DNA of 5,904 nucleotides from CF-113 sp035716135 (GCA_035716135.1 DASTKD010000560.1:1-5904); one strand, 5' to 3'. Counted from the stretch's first letter, positions 1 to 5,093 are shown. The notes: a model not told the origin generated them from the sequence alone. Numbers and translations are program-made.

Positions 1-2
1 CC

Positions 3-275
3 GAGCGCGGGCGCTTGCCAGCCGGGGCAACCGTAGTGGTCGTCACCAGCGCCATTAGCGATCCATTGCTGGACGCGCTGGCGCGCGTGCGACAATCCGG
101 CCATGCTGTTACTATCTTATTCGTGGGCGATAGCACGATCGCGCCAAAGCTGGCAGGCATAACAATCTATCATCTAGGCGGCGAAGAAACATGGAAACGT
201 TTGACGGCGGATTTCGCGGACCAGATCGACGAGAAACCGGTGGAGCTTATTGGATCAGCCAGCTTCACCCTTTGA
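3..275 (+). CDS. C-terminal fragment of a DUF58-like protein (5' end outside window)
   Basis: The frame is open from the first bases of the window to TGA at 273-275, giving 90 residues that begin ERGRLPAGATVVVV. The start codon lies upstream of the window; the TTG at 15 is internal and is not the start. The visible part alternates hydrophobic beta strands (ATVVVVTSAI, AVTILFVGD) with an amphipathic helix (DPLLDALARVRQSG). This is a Rossmann/vWA-like alpha-beta ending, as in the C-terminal portion of many DUF58 proteins, which often sit beside AAA MoxR ATPases and transglutaminases. The family assignment is by recall of pattern and is tentative, because the diagnostic N-terminal part is not visible. 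It ends in a polar tail (EKPVELIGSASFTL). No partner gene follows it; a mobile-element-like repeat does. No convincing terminator hairpin is seen after the stop, only a run of seven T at 295-301. Confidence 0.6.
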   Translation, partial: ERGRLPAGATVVVVTSAISDPLLDALARVRQSGHAVTILFVGDSTIAPKLAGITIYHLGGEETWKRLTADFADQIDEKPVELIGSASFTL

Positions 276-335
276 CGTTGTGACACTTCTTATGTTTTTT
301 TGATCACCGAATAGGATGATTACATAGCCCGGTTC

Positions 336-531
336 TGTAGGGACAAGGGGCGGACGCGGGGAGGGGTGGGGGCCTTGTGCTTGTCCTCGTTAGGATGCGA
401 TCCCTCTGGATTTCCTTAACGTTCATGTGTAGATACTTCAACAGGCATCATAGAACCCCAACAGAATCACGATACGACGAGGACAGGCACAAGGCCCCCT
501 CATCCACCCAACCCCACCCACTGTCCCTACA
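336..531. mobile_element. MITE-like non-coding element with long imperfect terminal inverted repeats and a target-site duplication
   Basis: The left arm (about 336-390) and right arm (about 477-531) are reverse complements over about 55 bp at roughly three-quarters identity. Both the outer ends (TGTAGGGACA / TGTCCCTACA) and the inner ends (GGGGGCCTTGTGC and TGTCCTCGT) are best conserved. The 86-bp centre (391-476) has no open frame worth calling. Immediately outside, GTTC stands at both 332-335 and 532-535 (GTTCT on both sides if one base of overlap is allowed), as expected of a short target-site duplication. There is no transposase gene, so any mobility would need one in trans. The arms are strongly strand-asymmetric, G-rich on one side and C-rich on the other, so a transcript could form a long stem. 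Confidence 0.7.
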
Positions 532-565
532 GTTCTGAGACACCCGTTTAGCGCAATTATGTTTT

Positions 566-586
566 TGATTGTTAAAAATTCAATCA
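566..586. promoter_or_regulatory. Dyad TGATTG-N9-CAATCA, candidate regulator site
   Basis: Perfect 6-bp arms (566-571 and 581-586) are separated by nine mostly A/T bases. The centre lies about 45 bp upstream of the transcription start expected from the -10 element at 609. This is a usual position for an activator overlapping the -35 region, and the promoter has no good -35 of its own. The dyad is seen; its function is inferred. A second, shorter inverted pair, GATGTCC (596-602) and GGACATC (629-635), brackets the -10 and could be an operator. Confidence 0.35.
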
Positions 587-605
587 GGGTGTTCTGATGT
601 CCATT

Positions 606-614
606 TGTTATAAT
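606..614 (+). promoter_or_regulatory. Extended -10 promoter of the 669-1496 gene
   Basis: TG at 606-607, one base, then a perfect TATAAT at 609-614 form an extended -10 element. No recognisable -35 sits 16-18 bp upstream, which is normal for this promoter type or implies activator dependence. Start of transcription is expected near 621, giving a leader of about 48 nt before the ATG at 669. GGAGAG at 655-660 is the ribosome binding site, 8 nt from that ATG. Confidence 0.6.
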
Positions 615-668
615 ATGTTAGACGGATGGGACATCTACAGGGAACATTGCCACCGGAGAGCATGAATT

Positions 669-1496
669 ATGAACGAATCCGAGCATGATGACAGCGAGCT
701 GGAAATCAGTGATTTACCCGGCGAGCGCAAGAGAAGTAGCGCTCCCGCCTTGCTACGTACACTGGCGGCTCGTCCCAGACTGCGCTCGCGGCTGTGGCAG
801 GCGGGCATCGTCGCAACCGCGCTCTGCCTGCTCTTTGTTGTGTTGCCCGTCGGCTATCCCTTGCTACAAGCAAATTTATCCGCTCTCTTCGCGCATCCCG
901 CTTCCCCTACGCCCGTAATCAGTTCCCAATCATCGCCACTGGTTGTTGGGGAAGACATCCAATCACAGTTCAACGGCAAAAAAGTACTCATCTGGAGCGC
1001 CAGCACTCCGCCTGTGGTCATGCCGTTCGCGGAACTGGATGCCACGCCTGCCGCTTGTCCGCAAAACACGCTGACCCAGAATTTTGATGCTCCCTCACTA
1101 CCCGCCGGCGTCGGTGGCGCGCCTCTGTGGGTGACGGGTTTTACCGGACCACGCGCCGTTCTGAACCACCTGGTGCGGGCGCGCCCGCCTGAGTTAGGCT
1201 GGTATCAACAGATACAACTCGTCGGGGCTACCAACTTTTCTGGCGCGATCAAGTTGCAGGGCGGCATCGCCGGAAGCATCTACCCTCTATGGTTTGGCTT
1301 CGATCCCCATGAAAAAGATCTGATCGTCAACTACCAGTACAATCCGGGCGATAGCAGCATATCCAACCATACCACCGATGACCAGCAATGGAATATCCGG
1401 TCGATCAACCTGTACATCCCCCAGGCGGGCTGCTACTACCTGCAAGCGACCTGGGACGGCGGCGGTTGGATAGTATTTTTCGCGGCGGGGAGATAA
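669..1496 (+). CDS. Single-pass membrane-anchored extracytoplasmic protein of unknown function
   Basis: The gene encodes 275 aa, starting at ATG 669 with GGAGAG 8 nt upstream. Residues 1-43 are cytoplasmic: first acidic, then rich in Arg (RPRLRSRLW). One hydrophobic segment spans about 45-63, and the positive-inside rule places the rest outside the cell. There is no lipobox or clear cleavage site, so it is probably a signal anchor. Residues 70-95 form a Pro/Ser-rich linker. About 105-275 form an all-beta-looking domain rich in aromatics and Gly, with motifs such as PLWVTGF, GWYQQIQLVG, YPLWFGFD and the terminal GCYYLQATWDGGGWIVFFAAGR-type ending. The only Cys residues outside the membrane, C130 and C255, could form a disulfide. 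The fold suggests an immunoglobulin-like or carbohydrate-binding sandwich, but I recognise no named family. It has its own promoter and terminator, so it is probably monocistronic. An upstream ATG at 662 opens only an 8-codon frame too close to the ribosome binding site to be used. Confidence 0.85.
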   Translation: MNESEHDDSELEISDLPGERKRSSAPALLRTLAARPRLRSRLWQAGIVATALCLLFVVLPVGYPLLQANLSALFAHPASPTPVISSQSSPLVVGEDIQSQFNGKKVLIWSASTPPVVMPFAELDATPAACPQNTLTQNFDAPSLPAGVGGAPLWVTGFTGPRAVLNHLVRARPPELGWYQQIQLVGATNFSGAIKLQGGIAGSIYPLWFGFDPHEKDLIVNYQYNPGDSSISNHTTDDQQWNIRSINLYIPQAGCYYLQATWDGGGWIVFFAAGR

Positions 1497-1525
1497 AACC
1501 TGTAAATATCCTTCGCGGCTCCCCC

Positions 1526-1600
1526 TGTCATCCTTCGCTGCGCTCAGGATCTGGCTTACCGGACAATGTAGAGATCCTTCGCTGCGCTCAGGATGACAGC
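1526..1600. repeat. Two direct copies of the dispersed CTTCGCTGCGCTCAGGAT repeat
   Basis: A 21-bp unit containing CTTCGCTGCGCTCAGGAT occurs identically at 1530-1550 and 1574-1594. The pair is bounded by TGTCATCCT (1526-1534) and its reverse complement AGGATGACA (1590-1598). A partial third copy, ATCCTTCGC, lies at 1508-1516. It belongs to the same repeat type as the fold-back at 3099-3172, which carries ATTCT in place of ATCCT. Such units are widespread intergenic repeats in several bacterial phyla. Translated, they give the familiar spurious peptides LRCAQDD and ILSAAKDL, so small open frames across them should not be called as genes. Confidence 0.8.
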
Positions 1601-1685
1601 CATGATCTCTAAATATCTGGCCGAAACGCCCAAAAAAGCTTGACTTTTGGCCTCCAAAATGTCATAAATATATGTGTGAGTTGTG

Positions 1686-1718
1686 AGATGCCCCAACGTT
1701 GGGGCATCTATTTTTTTT
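1686..1718 (+). terminator. Rho-independent terminator
   Basis: A perfect 24-bp palindrome (1686-1709, AGATGCCCCAAC and its complement) is followed by TA and eight T at 1711-1718. In RNA this gives a GC-rich stem with a small central loop and a U tract, oriented to end plus-strand transcripts from the 669-1496 gene about 190 nt after its stop. On the minus strand the same hairpin has no U tract after it, though it may still mark the end of the 2905-1734 operon. Confidence 0.9.
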
Positions 1719-1733
1719 GTCCTCATTTCCCCT

Positions 1734-2612
1734 TTACTTATTCCACTGTTCAACAAACTGCCGACCCACTTCTAATCCATGCTGATAGCCCGCTACCAAT
1801 CCTTCATCTGTGACATCAGTGAAGCCCGCGCCCAGCGTAGCCGGGTCGATTTCCGGGCGGATAATGTGGATGGGGATGCCCTGCCAGTTGTCAGGGATGG
1901 CTTCGCTCTGGAATATGTCGTGATACAGCACGCCCGGCTCGTTGGCGATGGCGATAATCTCACGATAACCACGCTGCGCCATCTCGATAGCAGGACAGGC
2001 GCAGGTATAATAGCCATCGATATAGGGGCGACCTGCTATCCAGGCCGGAATATTCCAGGCATGAAGCATACGCGTAGATGCGTAAATCACCTCATCCATA
2101 GTGGCGCTGGTGAGACGATGTTGCTCATCACTGGCGGCTGTGTCGAATAGATTGGCTTGCAAGTGTTGATCGGCCCAGCTACGATCGCCGCGCGCGGCCT
2201 GCAATAAGAGGCGGCGTCCGAGCCTTCTGGCTCCGTCTCCTTGCGTTGCTTGCGCGGCTTCGGCGGTTATCACGGCGCTGGTGGCAAGCACGATACGCGG
2301 CATACCAGGCAGAAATGGCTGAGTGCGCAAGATGTGTCCCGATGCGGTAATGGTCTCAAGCACCGAATCGCTCATACTCTTGCCCGACTGCTCAAGGGTT
2401 TGTAAGGCCACACGCCAGTATTTCAGGGCGATATCGTTGGCCTGCCCAATAGCGGCAGAGATGGCGGGAAAAACCGTTGATGACGTAGCAGCATAAGCAC
2501 CAGCGCGTATACCCGCCGCTTCAAATGCGCTCAATACGCCGTGCGCGAAAACGCCCTTAAAGCCCCCGGCTGCACTGGCAATCGCCAGCGCCTCTCTGGT
2601 TGTCTCTTGCAT
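1734..2612 (-). CDS. Patatin-like phospholipase-family protein with atypical nucleophile elbow
   Basis: The gene encodes 292 aa. The chosen start is ATG at 2612-2610, whose A is the last base of the preceding gene's TGA (TGATG), a classical coupling arrangement. An upstream TTG at 2630 would merely add six residues inside that gene. Patatin features appear in order. The oxyanion-hole loop is AAGGFKG (about 14-20), followed by GVLSAFEAAGI. The elbow strand reads AYAATSSTVF (39-48), where the family's G-x-S-x-G would lie. The dyad-Asp motif is YIDGYYT (197-203), preceded by the usual AS-x(7)-IPAW segment and followed by PAIEMAQRGYREIIAIAN. Ser44 and Asp199 can therefore fill the catalytic dyad of this family, which hydrolyses acyl esters of lipids. 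However, the two elbow glycines are replaced by Ala42 and Thr46, so activity is uncertain. It has no signal peptide or membrane segment, so it is probably cytoplasmic or at the inner membrane face. It is co-transcribed with the HTH gene. Confidence 0.82.
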   Translation of the reverse strand: MQETTREALAIASAAGGFKGVFAHGVLSAFEAAGIRAGAYAATSSTVFPAISAAIGQANDIALKYWRVALQTLEQSGKSMSDSVLETITASGHILRTQPFLPGMPRIVLATSAVITAEAAQATQGDGARRLGRRLLLQAARGDRSWADQHLQANLFDTAASDEQHRLTSATMDEVIYASTRMLHAWNIPAWIAGRPYIDGYYTCACPAIEMAQRGYREIIAIANEPGVLYHDIFQSEAIPDNWQGIPIHIIRPEIDPATLGAGFTDVTDEGLVAGYQHGLEVGRQFVEQWNK

Positions 2613-2905
2613 CAGGTATATGGCACCCAATCTTCAGCAAGCGGAATATCGGTGGGTTTCTTCTTAGAGGACTCTGCATCTTCTGTTACTTTAGCAGTAT
2701 TGCCAGGCGAAGGCGCATCGCCGGGACGCAAGCGCAGCAAAGCCTCCAGTTCGGTCTGCTTATAGAGACGCTGGCGCTTGATGCCCTGCTTGTAGCTTTT
2801 GAGTACGCCACGACTCACATAGGCATACAGCGTGGACAATTTGACTCCCAGAAAATTGCTGGCTTCGTCCCCGTCCAGGTATTGTTCGCCTTCTAACTCG
2901 ATCAT
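2612..2905 (-). CDS. Small helix-turn-helix DNA-binding protein (excisionase/MerR-like HTH_17 type)
   Basis: The gene encodes 97 aa, with ATG at 2905-2903 and AGGAGA (plus-strand 2915-2920) 9 nt upstream. Residues 9-56 form a winged-helix domain: YLDGDEASNFLGV (helix 1 and turn), STLYAYVSRGVLKSY (recognition helix) and KRQRLYKQTELEALL (wing and final helix). This pattern is shared by excisionases, MerR-type N-termini and the HTH found at the front of some citrate synthases; TLYAYVSRG is especially close to the last group. The tail (61-97) is charged, proline-containing and probably disordered, and ends DWVPYT. There is no effector domain. It is the first gene of a two-gene operon, so it may repress its own promoter or control the divergent citrate-synthase-like gene. 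That role is inferred from position only. Confidence 0.85.
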   Translation of the reverse strand: MIELEGEQYLDGDEASNFLGVKLSTLYAYVSRGVLKSYKQGIKRQRLYKQTELEALLRLRPGDAPSPGNTAKVTEDAESSKKKPTDIPLAEDWVPYT

Positions 2906-2926
2906 GCTTTGTCTTCTCCTACCTCA

Positions 2927-2955
2927 ATCATAGAGGCTATAGCCCGCTTTGTCAA
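2927..2955 (-). promoter_or_regulatory. Sigma-70-type promoter of the HTH/patatin operon
   Basis: Read on the minus strand, TTGACA (plus 2950-2955, perfect -35) and TATGAT (plus 2927-2932, one mismatch to the -10 consensus) are separated by exactly 17 bp. Transcription should begin near 2920, leaving a very short leader in which the ribosome binding site lies almost at the 5' end of the mRNA. Confidence 0.8.
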
Positions 2956-2978
2956 TATTTCTGGATGTTTATCCGGGT

Positions 2979-2995
2979 AAATCAATATAAATCAA
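2979..2995. promoter_or_regulatory. AAATCAA direct repeat with 10-bp period, candidate operator
   Basis: AAATCAA at 2979-2985 recurs at 2989-2995, one helical turn apart on the same face of the DNA. It sits between the minus-strand promoter (-35 at 2950-2955) and the plus-strand promoter (-35 at 3022-3027). It could bind the neighbouring HTH protein. The A/T-rich context makes chance occurrence quite possible. Confidence 0.3.
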
Positions 2996-3021
2996 GTTAT
3001 TTAGAATAATATCGAAATCCA

Positions 3022-3050
3022 TTGACTTTCATCAAACTATCGGGTACAAC
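3022..3050 (+). promoter_or_regulatory. Candidate promoter for the citrate-synthase-like gene
   Basis: TTGACT (3022-3027, 5 of 6 to consensus) and TACAAC (3045-3050, 4 of 6) are separated by 17 bp. The start would be near 3057, giving an untranslated leader of about 240 nt that contains both fold-back repeats. If the repeats inserted after the promoter evolved, the ancestral leader was much shorter. A weaker alternative is the A/T-rich GATATATAG near 3062-3070, for which I see no -35. Confidence 0.45.
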
Positions 3051-3072
3051 TGATAGAGGATGATATATAGTA

Positions 3073-3198
3073 CTCGGTCAAGCTTCATTGAACTCCTTTG
3101 GCTGTCATTCTGAGCGCAGCGAAGAATCTCCCGCCGATTTGAGATTCTTCGCTGCGCTCAGAATGACAGCCAGGACGGCTTACTCAAGCTTGACGGAG
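3073..3198. repeat. Nested fold-back repeat with perfect 32-bp arms
   Basis: Inner arms 3099-3130 and 3141-3172 are perfect reverse complements (32 bp, beginning TGGCTGTCATTCTGAGCG) around a 10-bp loop. They are variants of the CTTCGCTGCGCTCAG repeat seen at 1526-1600. Outside them, a second inverted pair of 13 bp with one mismatch (3073-3085 and 3186-3198, core GTCAAGCTT) encloses the structure. There is no T tract after either side, so a terminator function is not indicated. It is expected to form a very stable cruciform, or an RNA hairpin in the leader of the 3300-4595 gene. Confidence 0.85.
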
Positions 3199-3200
3199 AA

Positions 3201-3285
3201 GTAGGGACGCGATTGATCGCGTCCTCCAACATGCCTCGCATGGATGCATCGAATCAGAAACGGACGCGATCAATCGCGTCCCTAC
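3201..3285. repeat. Short palindromic element, GTAGGGACGCGAT arms
   Basis: Perfect 24-bp inverted arms lie at 3201-3224 and 3262-3285, with a 37-bp spacer. Each arm is itself nearly palindromic: GGACGCGAT, two bases, then ATCGCGTCC. The DNA can therefore fold as one long stem or as two small hairpins. The ends read GTAGGGAC...GTCCCTAC, the same as those of the element at 336-531, suggesting a shared mobilisation mechanism. GGAGA flanks it at 3195-3199 and 3288-3292, possibly a target duplication. The right copy is part of the ribosome binding site of the next gene. Confidence 0.85.
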
Positions 3286-3299
3286 AAGGAGATAGAATA

Positions 3300-4595
3300 A
3301 TGTTTACCATTCCTGAACCGAACGAACCTGAATACTTTCTGAGCAGTTTTCCGCGCGATGCTTTTCCGGTGTATGACTGGGTTAAGCGTCCCGCCACCTT
3401 GCCAGCCGAGGCGTGGACGACCGAGACGACGCACCGCGATGGGCAGCAAGGCGGACTGCCGCTTACAACCGAACAGAGTCTCAAAATTTACGACATCCTG
3501 TGCCGCTTTACAGGCGAGTCTGGCGCGATTCGGCAGGCCGAGTTCTTCGTTTATCGTCCATCAGACCGCGCAGCGCTGCAAGGCGCGCTGGAACGCTATC
3601 AGGGAGGCGCGCCCATCGAGCCAACAACCTGGATTCGGGCGACGGCTAAAGATGTTGTGCTGATTCGCAGTCTGGGTGTGCGCGAAACCGGAATGCTGGC
3701 CTCCGCTTCGGACTATCATACATTCCACAAGTTCAAGCCCGGCGGCAGAAATCAGGCCGCTCAGACCTACCTTGAAGCCTTGCAGATGGCGCTGGATGCT
3801 GGCATTCGCCCCCGGCTGCACCTCGAAGACGCCACGCGCGCTCCAATGGACTTCATGCGCCCCTTTATCGAGAATGCGCTGGAGATCAGCGCGGCGTATG
3901 GTCCTGAAATGCGCCCGAAATTTCGCATCTGCGATACGATGGGCCTGGGTTTGCCCTTTGAGGATGTAGCATTGCCGCGCAGCATTCCGCGCATTTTTCA
4001 GGAGATGCGCAAACTGGGTCTGCAACCGGCGGATCTGGAGTTTCACCCGCACAACGATACCTGGCTGATAGTAGCAAACTGCCTGGCGGCCATCCGCTCC
4101 GGTTGCGGCGTCATCAATGGCACCTCGCTTGGCAAGGGCGAACGCTCAGGTAACGCTCCGCTCGAAGCCATTTTGTTGCACCTGTCGGGCATGGGCTACT
4201 TCCGCGAAAAGCAGCCAGATTTCACAGCTTTGAACGATCTGGTAACGCTTTACGCGGGCATGGGAGAACCAGTTCCTGCCAAATACCCGCTGTATGGCCG
4301 TGACGCGCACCGTACCAGGGCGGGCATCCATGCCGACGGCCTCAACAAATTCTGGTGGATGTACGCGCCCTTCAACGTGCCACAACTACTGGGCAGACCG
4401 CTTGAGGTATCGCTCACCAAAGAAAGCGGACTGGCGGGACTGATCTTCCTCGTGCGCCAGCACACCGGTCTCGACATCCATAAGGACGATCCCCGCCTGC
4501 AAAAAGCCTACGCCTGGCTGATGGAGGAATTCGACAACGGACGCCAGACCAGCATCGAATGGGAGGAAATTGCTCCCATGTTATCGATACAATAA
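3300..4595 (+). CDS. Citrate Re-synthase-like DRE-TIM metallolyase (homocitrate/isopropylmalate synthase superfamily)
   Basis: The gene encodes 431 aa. ATG at 3300 is chosen because AAGGAG (3286-3291) stands 8 nt upstream; the same frame is open upstream to a TTG at 3213, but that stretch is the palindromic repeat. The enzyme should condense an acyl-CoA, probably acetyl-CoA, with a 2-oxo acid in the cytoplasm using a divalent metal. The catalytic barrel starts with TETTHRDGQQ (41-50, Arg46/Asp47 of the DRE-TIM signature). It continues with IRQAEFFVY (77-85), WIRA (111-114), ETGMLASASDYH (129-140), HLEDATR (174-180), CDTMGLGLP (211-219), FHPHND (248-253, metal-binding His249/His251), NGTSLGKGERSGN (273-285), TRAGIHADG (339-347) and KESGLAG (374-380). 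ETGML-SASDYH, RAGIHADG and the near-terminal NGRQTSI are as I recall for citrate Re-synthases of anaerobes, more than for LeuA. The LeuA C-terminal regulatory domain is absent. Homocitrate or another substrate remains possible. Confidence 0.85.
   Translation: MFTIPEPNEPEYFLSSFPRDAFPVYDWVKRPATLPAEAWTTETTHRDGQQGGLPLTTEQSLKIYDILCRFTGESGAIRQAEFFVYRPSDRAALQGALERYQGGAPIEPTTWIRATAKDVVLIRSLGVRETGMLASASDYHTFHKFKPGGRNQAAQTYLEALQMALDAGIRPRLHLEDATRAPMDFMRPFIENALEISAAYGPEMRPKFRICDTMGLGLPFEDVALPRSIPRIFQEMRKLGLQPADLEFHPHNDTWLIVANCLAAIRSGCGVINGTSLGKGERSGNAPLEAILLHLSGMGYFREKQPDFTALNDLVTLYAGMGEPVPAKYPLYGRDAHRTRAGIHADGLNKFWWMYAPFNVPQLLGRPLEVSLTKESGLAGLIFLVRQHTGLDIHKDDPRLQKAYAWLMEEFDNGRQTSIEWEEIAPMLSIQ
4559..4579. 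other. Small hairpin at the convergent gene junction
   Basis: ATGGGAG (4559-4565) and CTCCCAT (4573-4579) form a 7-bp stem with a 7-nt loop. It lies just inside the end of the synthase gene and immediately beyond the stop of the converging chromate-transporter gene. No U tract follows on either strand, so it is at best a weak or factor-assisted terminator. Confidence 0.25.
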
Positions 4596-5093
4596 AAACC
4601 CCGCGAGTCCCGCCAGACTCAGAATAATCAGGATATTGACCTTGCGGCTAAAGGCCAGCCCGAAGGCGACTGCGGCGATCAACAGCCCTTTCCAGTCAAC
4701 GCCGGGCTGGCGCAGGATCGTCACGACGACGGTGAGTAGCAGTCCGACGACGGCGAGCGAGACGCCATGCATCGCGCCCTGCACCCACGCGCGATGCTCG
4801 ATGCGTGTGTAACCGGCAGAAACGACAAGTACCAGCAAGGCGGGGATGGTAATGGCGATCAGGGCAAGCGCCGCGCCCGGAAAGCCATAGGTGAGATAGC
4901 CCATACTGATGACCCATAAGCCGTTAGGGCCAGGGCTGATCTGGCCGATAGCAATCGATTGACCGAAATCGGCCTCGACGGCCCAGCCGTTGGCTATCAA
5001 ATCCTGGTGCAGGCTGGGCAAATTGCTAAAGCCGCCCGTCGAGAAAAGCGAGGCTTTGAGGAAGAGCAGAAAGTAGATCAACGGGTTAATCAT
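4581..5093 (-). CDS. Chromate transporter, C-terminal half (short CHR-domain protein)
   Basis: The gene encodes 170 aa, starting at ATG 5093-5091, which overlaps the TGA of the N-half gene by 4 nt (ATGA). A GA-rich ribosome binding site (AGGAGAGGAG) precedes it. It is one CHR domain: FSTGGFSNLP (17-26), then GQSIAIGQISPGPNG (44-58), which contains the family's conserved PGP. About four further hydrophobic segments follow (about 60-93, 106-127, 134-148 and 152-169), forming an inner-membrane protein. Full-length ChrA proteins (about 400 aa) carry two homologous halves on one chain. Here they are separate, as in the paired short-CHR proteins of Bacillus (YwrB/YwrA), where both halves are needed for chromate efflux. 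Substrate specificity cannot be read from the sequence. Its 3' end overlaps the synthase gene by 15 nt on the opposite strand. Confidence 0.9.
   Translation of the reverse strand: MINPLIYFLLFLKASLFSTGGFSNLPSLHQDLIANGWAVEADFGQSIAIGQISPGPNGLWVISMGYLTYGFPGAALALIAITIPALLVLVVSAGYTRIEHRAWVQGAMHGVSLAVVGLLLTVVVTILRQPGVDWKGLLIAAVAFGLAFSRKVNILIILSLAGLAGFLLYR

Noticed and set aside
335..390. G-rich stretch as a possible G-quadruplex or a transcription terminator
   Set aside because: The G runs are better explained as one arm of the inverted-repeat element. No T tract follows, so no terminator is indicated.
1388..1612. Small plus-strand open frame ending in LRCAQDD-type sequence
   Set aside because: It overlaps the end of the 669-1496 gene in another frame and then reads through the dispersed repeat, which generates this familiar spurious peptide.
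1556..1756. Small minus-strand open frame containing VILSAAKDL
   Set aside because: It crosses the terminator and the dispersed repeat. ILSAAKDL is a well-known artefact of this repeat, and no ribosome binding site is evident.
1779..2150. 123-codon plus-strand frame inside the patatin-like gene
   Set aside because: It is antisense to a gene with clear patatin motifs, and its own translation has no recognisable domain.
3099..3172. Perfect 32-bp hairpin as an intrinsic terminator
   Set aside because: No U tract follows on either strand, and the sequence matches a dispersed repeat family rather than a gene-specific terminator.
3213..3299. Upstream in-frame extension of the citrate-synthase-like protein from a TTG
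   Set aside because: The added 29 residues are pure translation of the 3201-3285 palindromic repeat. The ATG at 3300 has a proper AAGGAG box 8 nt upstream.
276..3300. CRISPR-like array from the repeated units
   Set aside because: Copies are few, differ in orientation and spacing, are palindromic repeats of known intergenic type, and no cas genes are present.
3561..4052. 163-codon minus-strand frame inside the synthase gene
   Set aside because: It is antisense to highly conserved metallolyase motifs; high GC and codon bias explain the long open frame.
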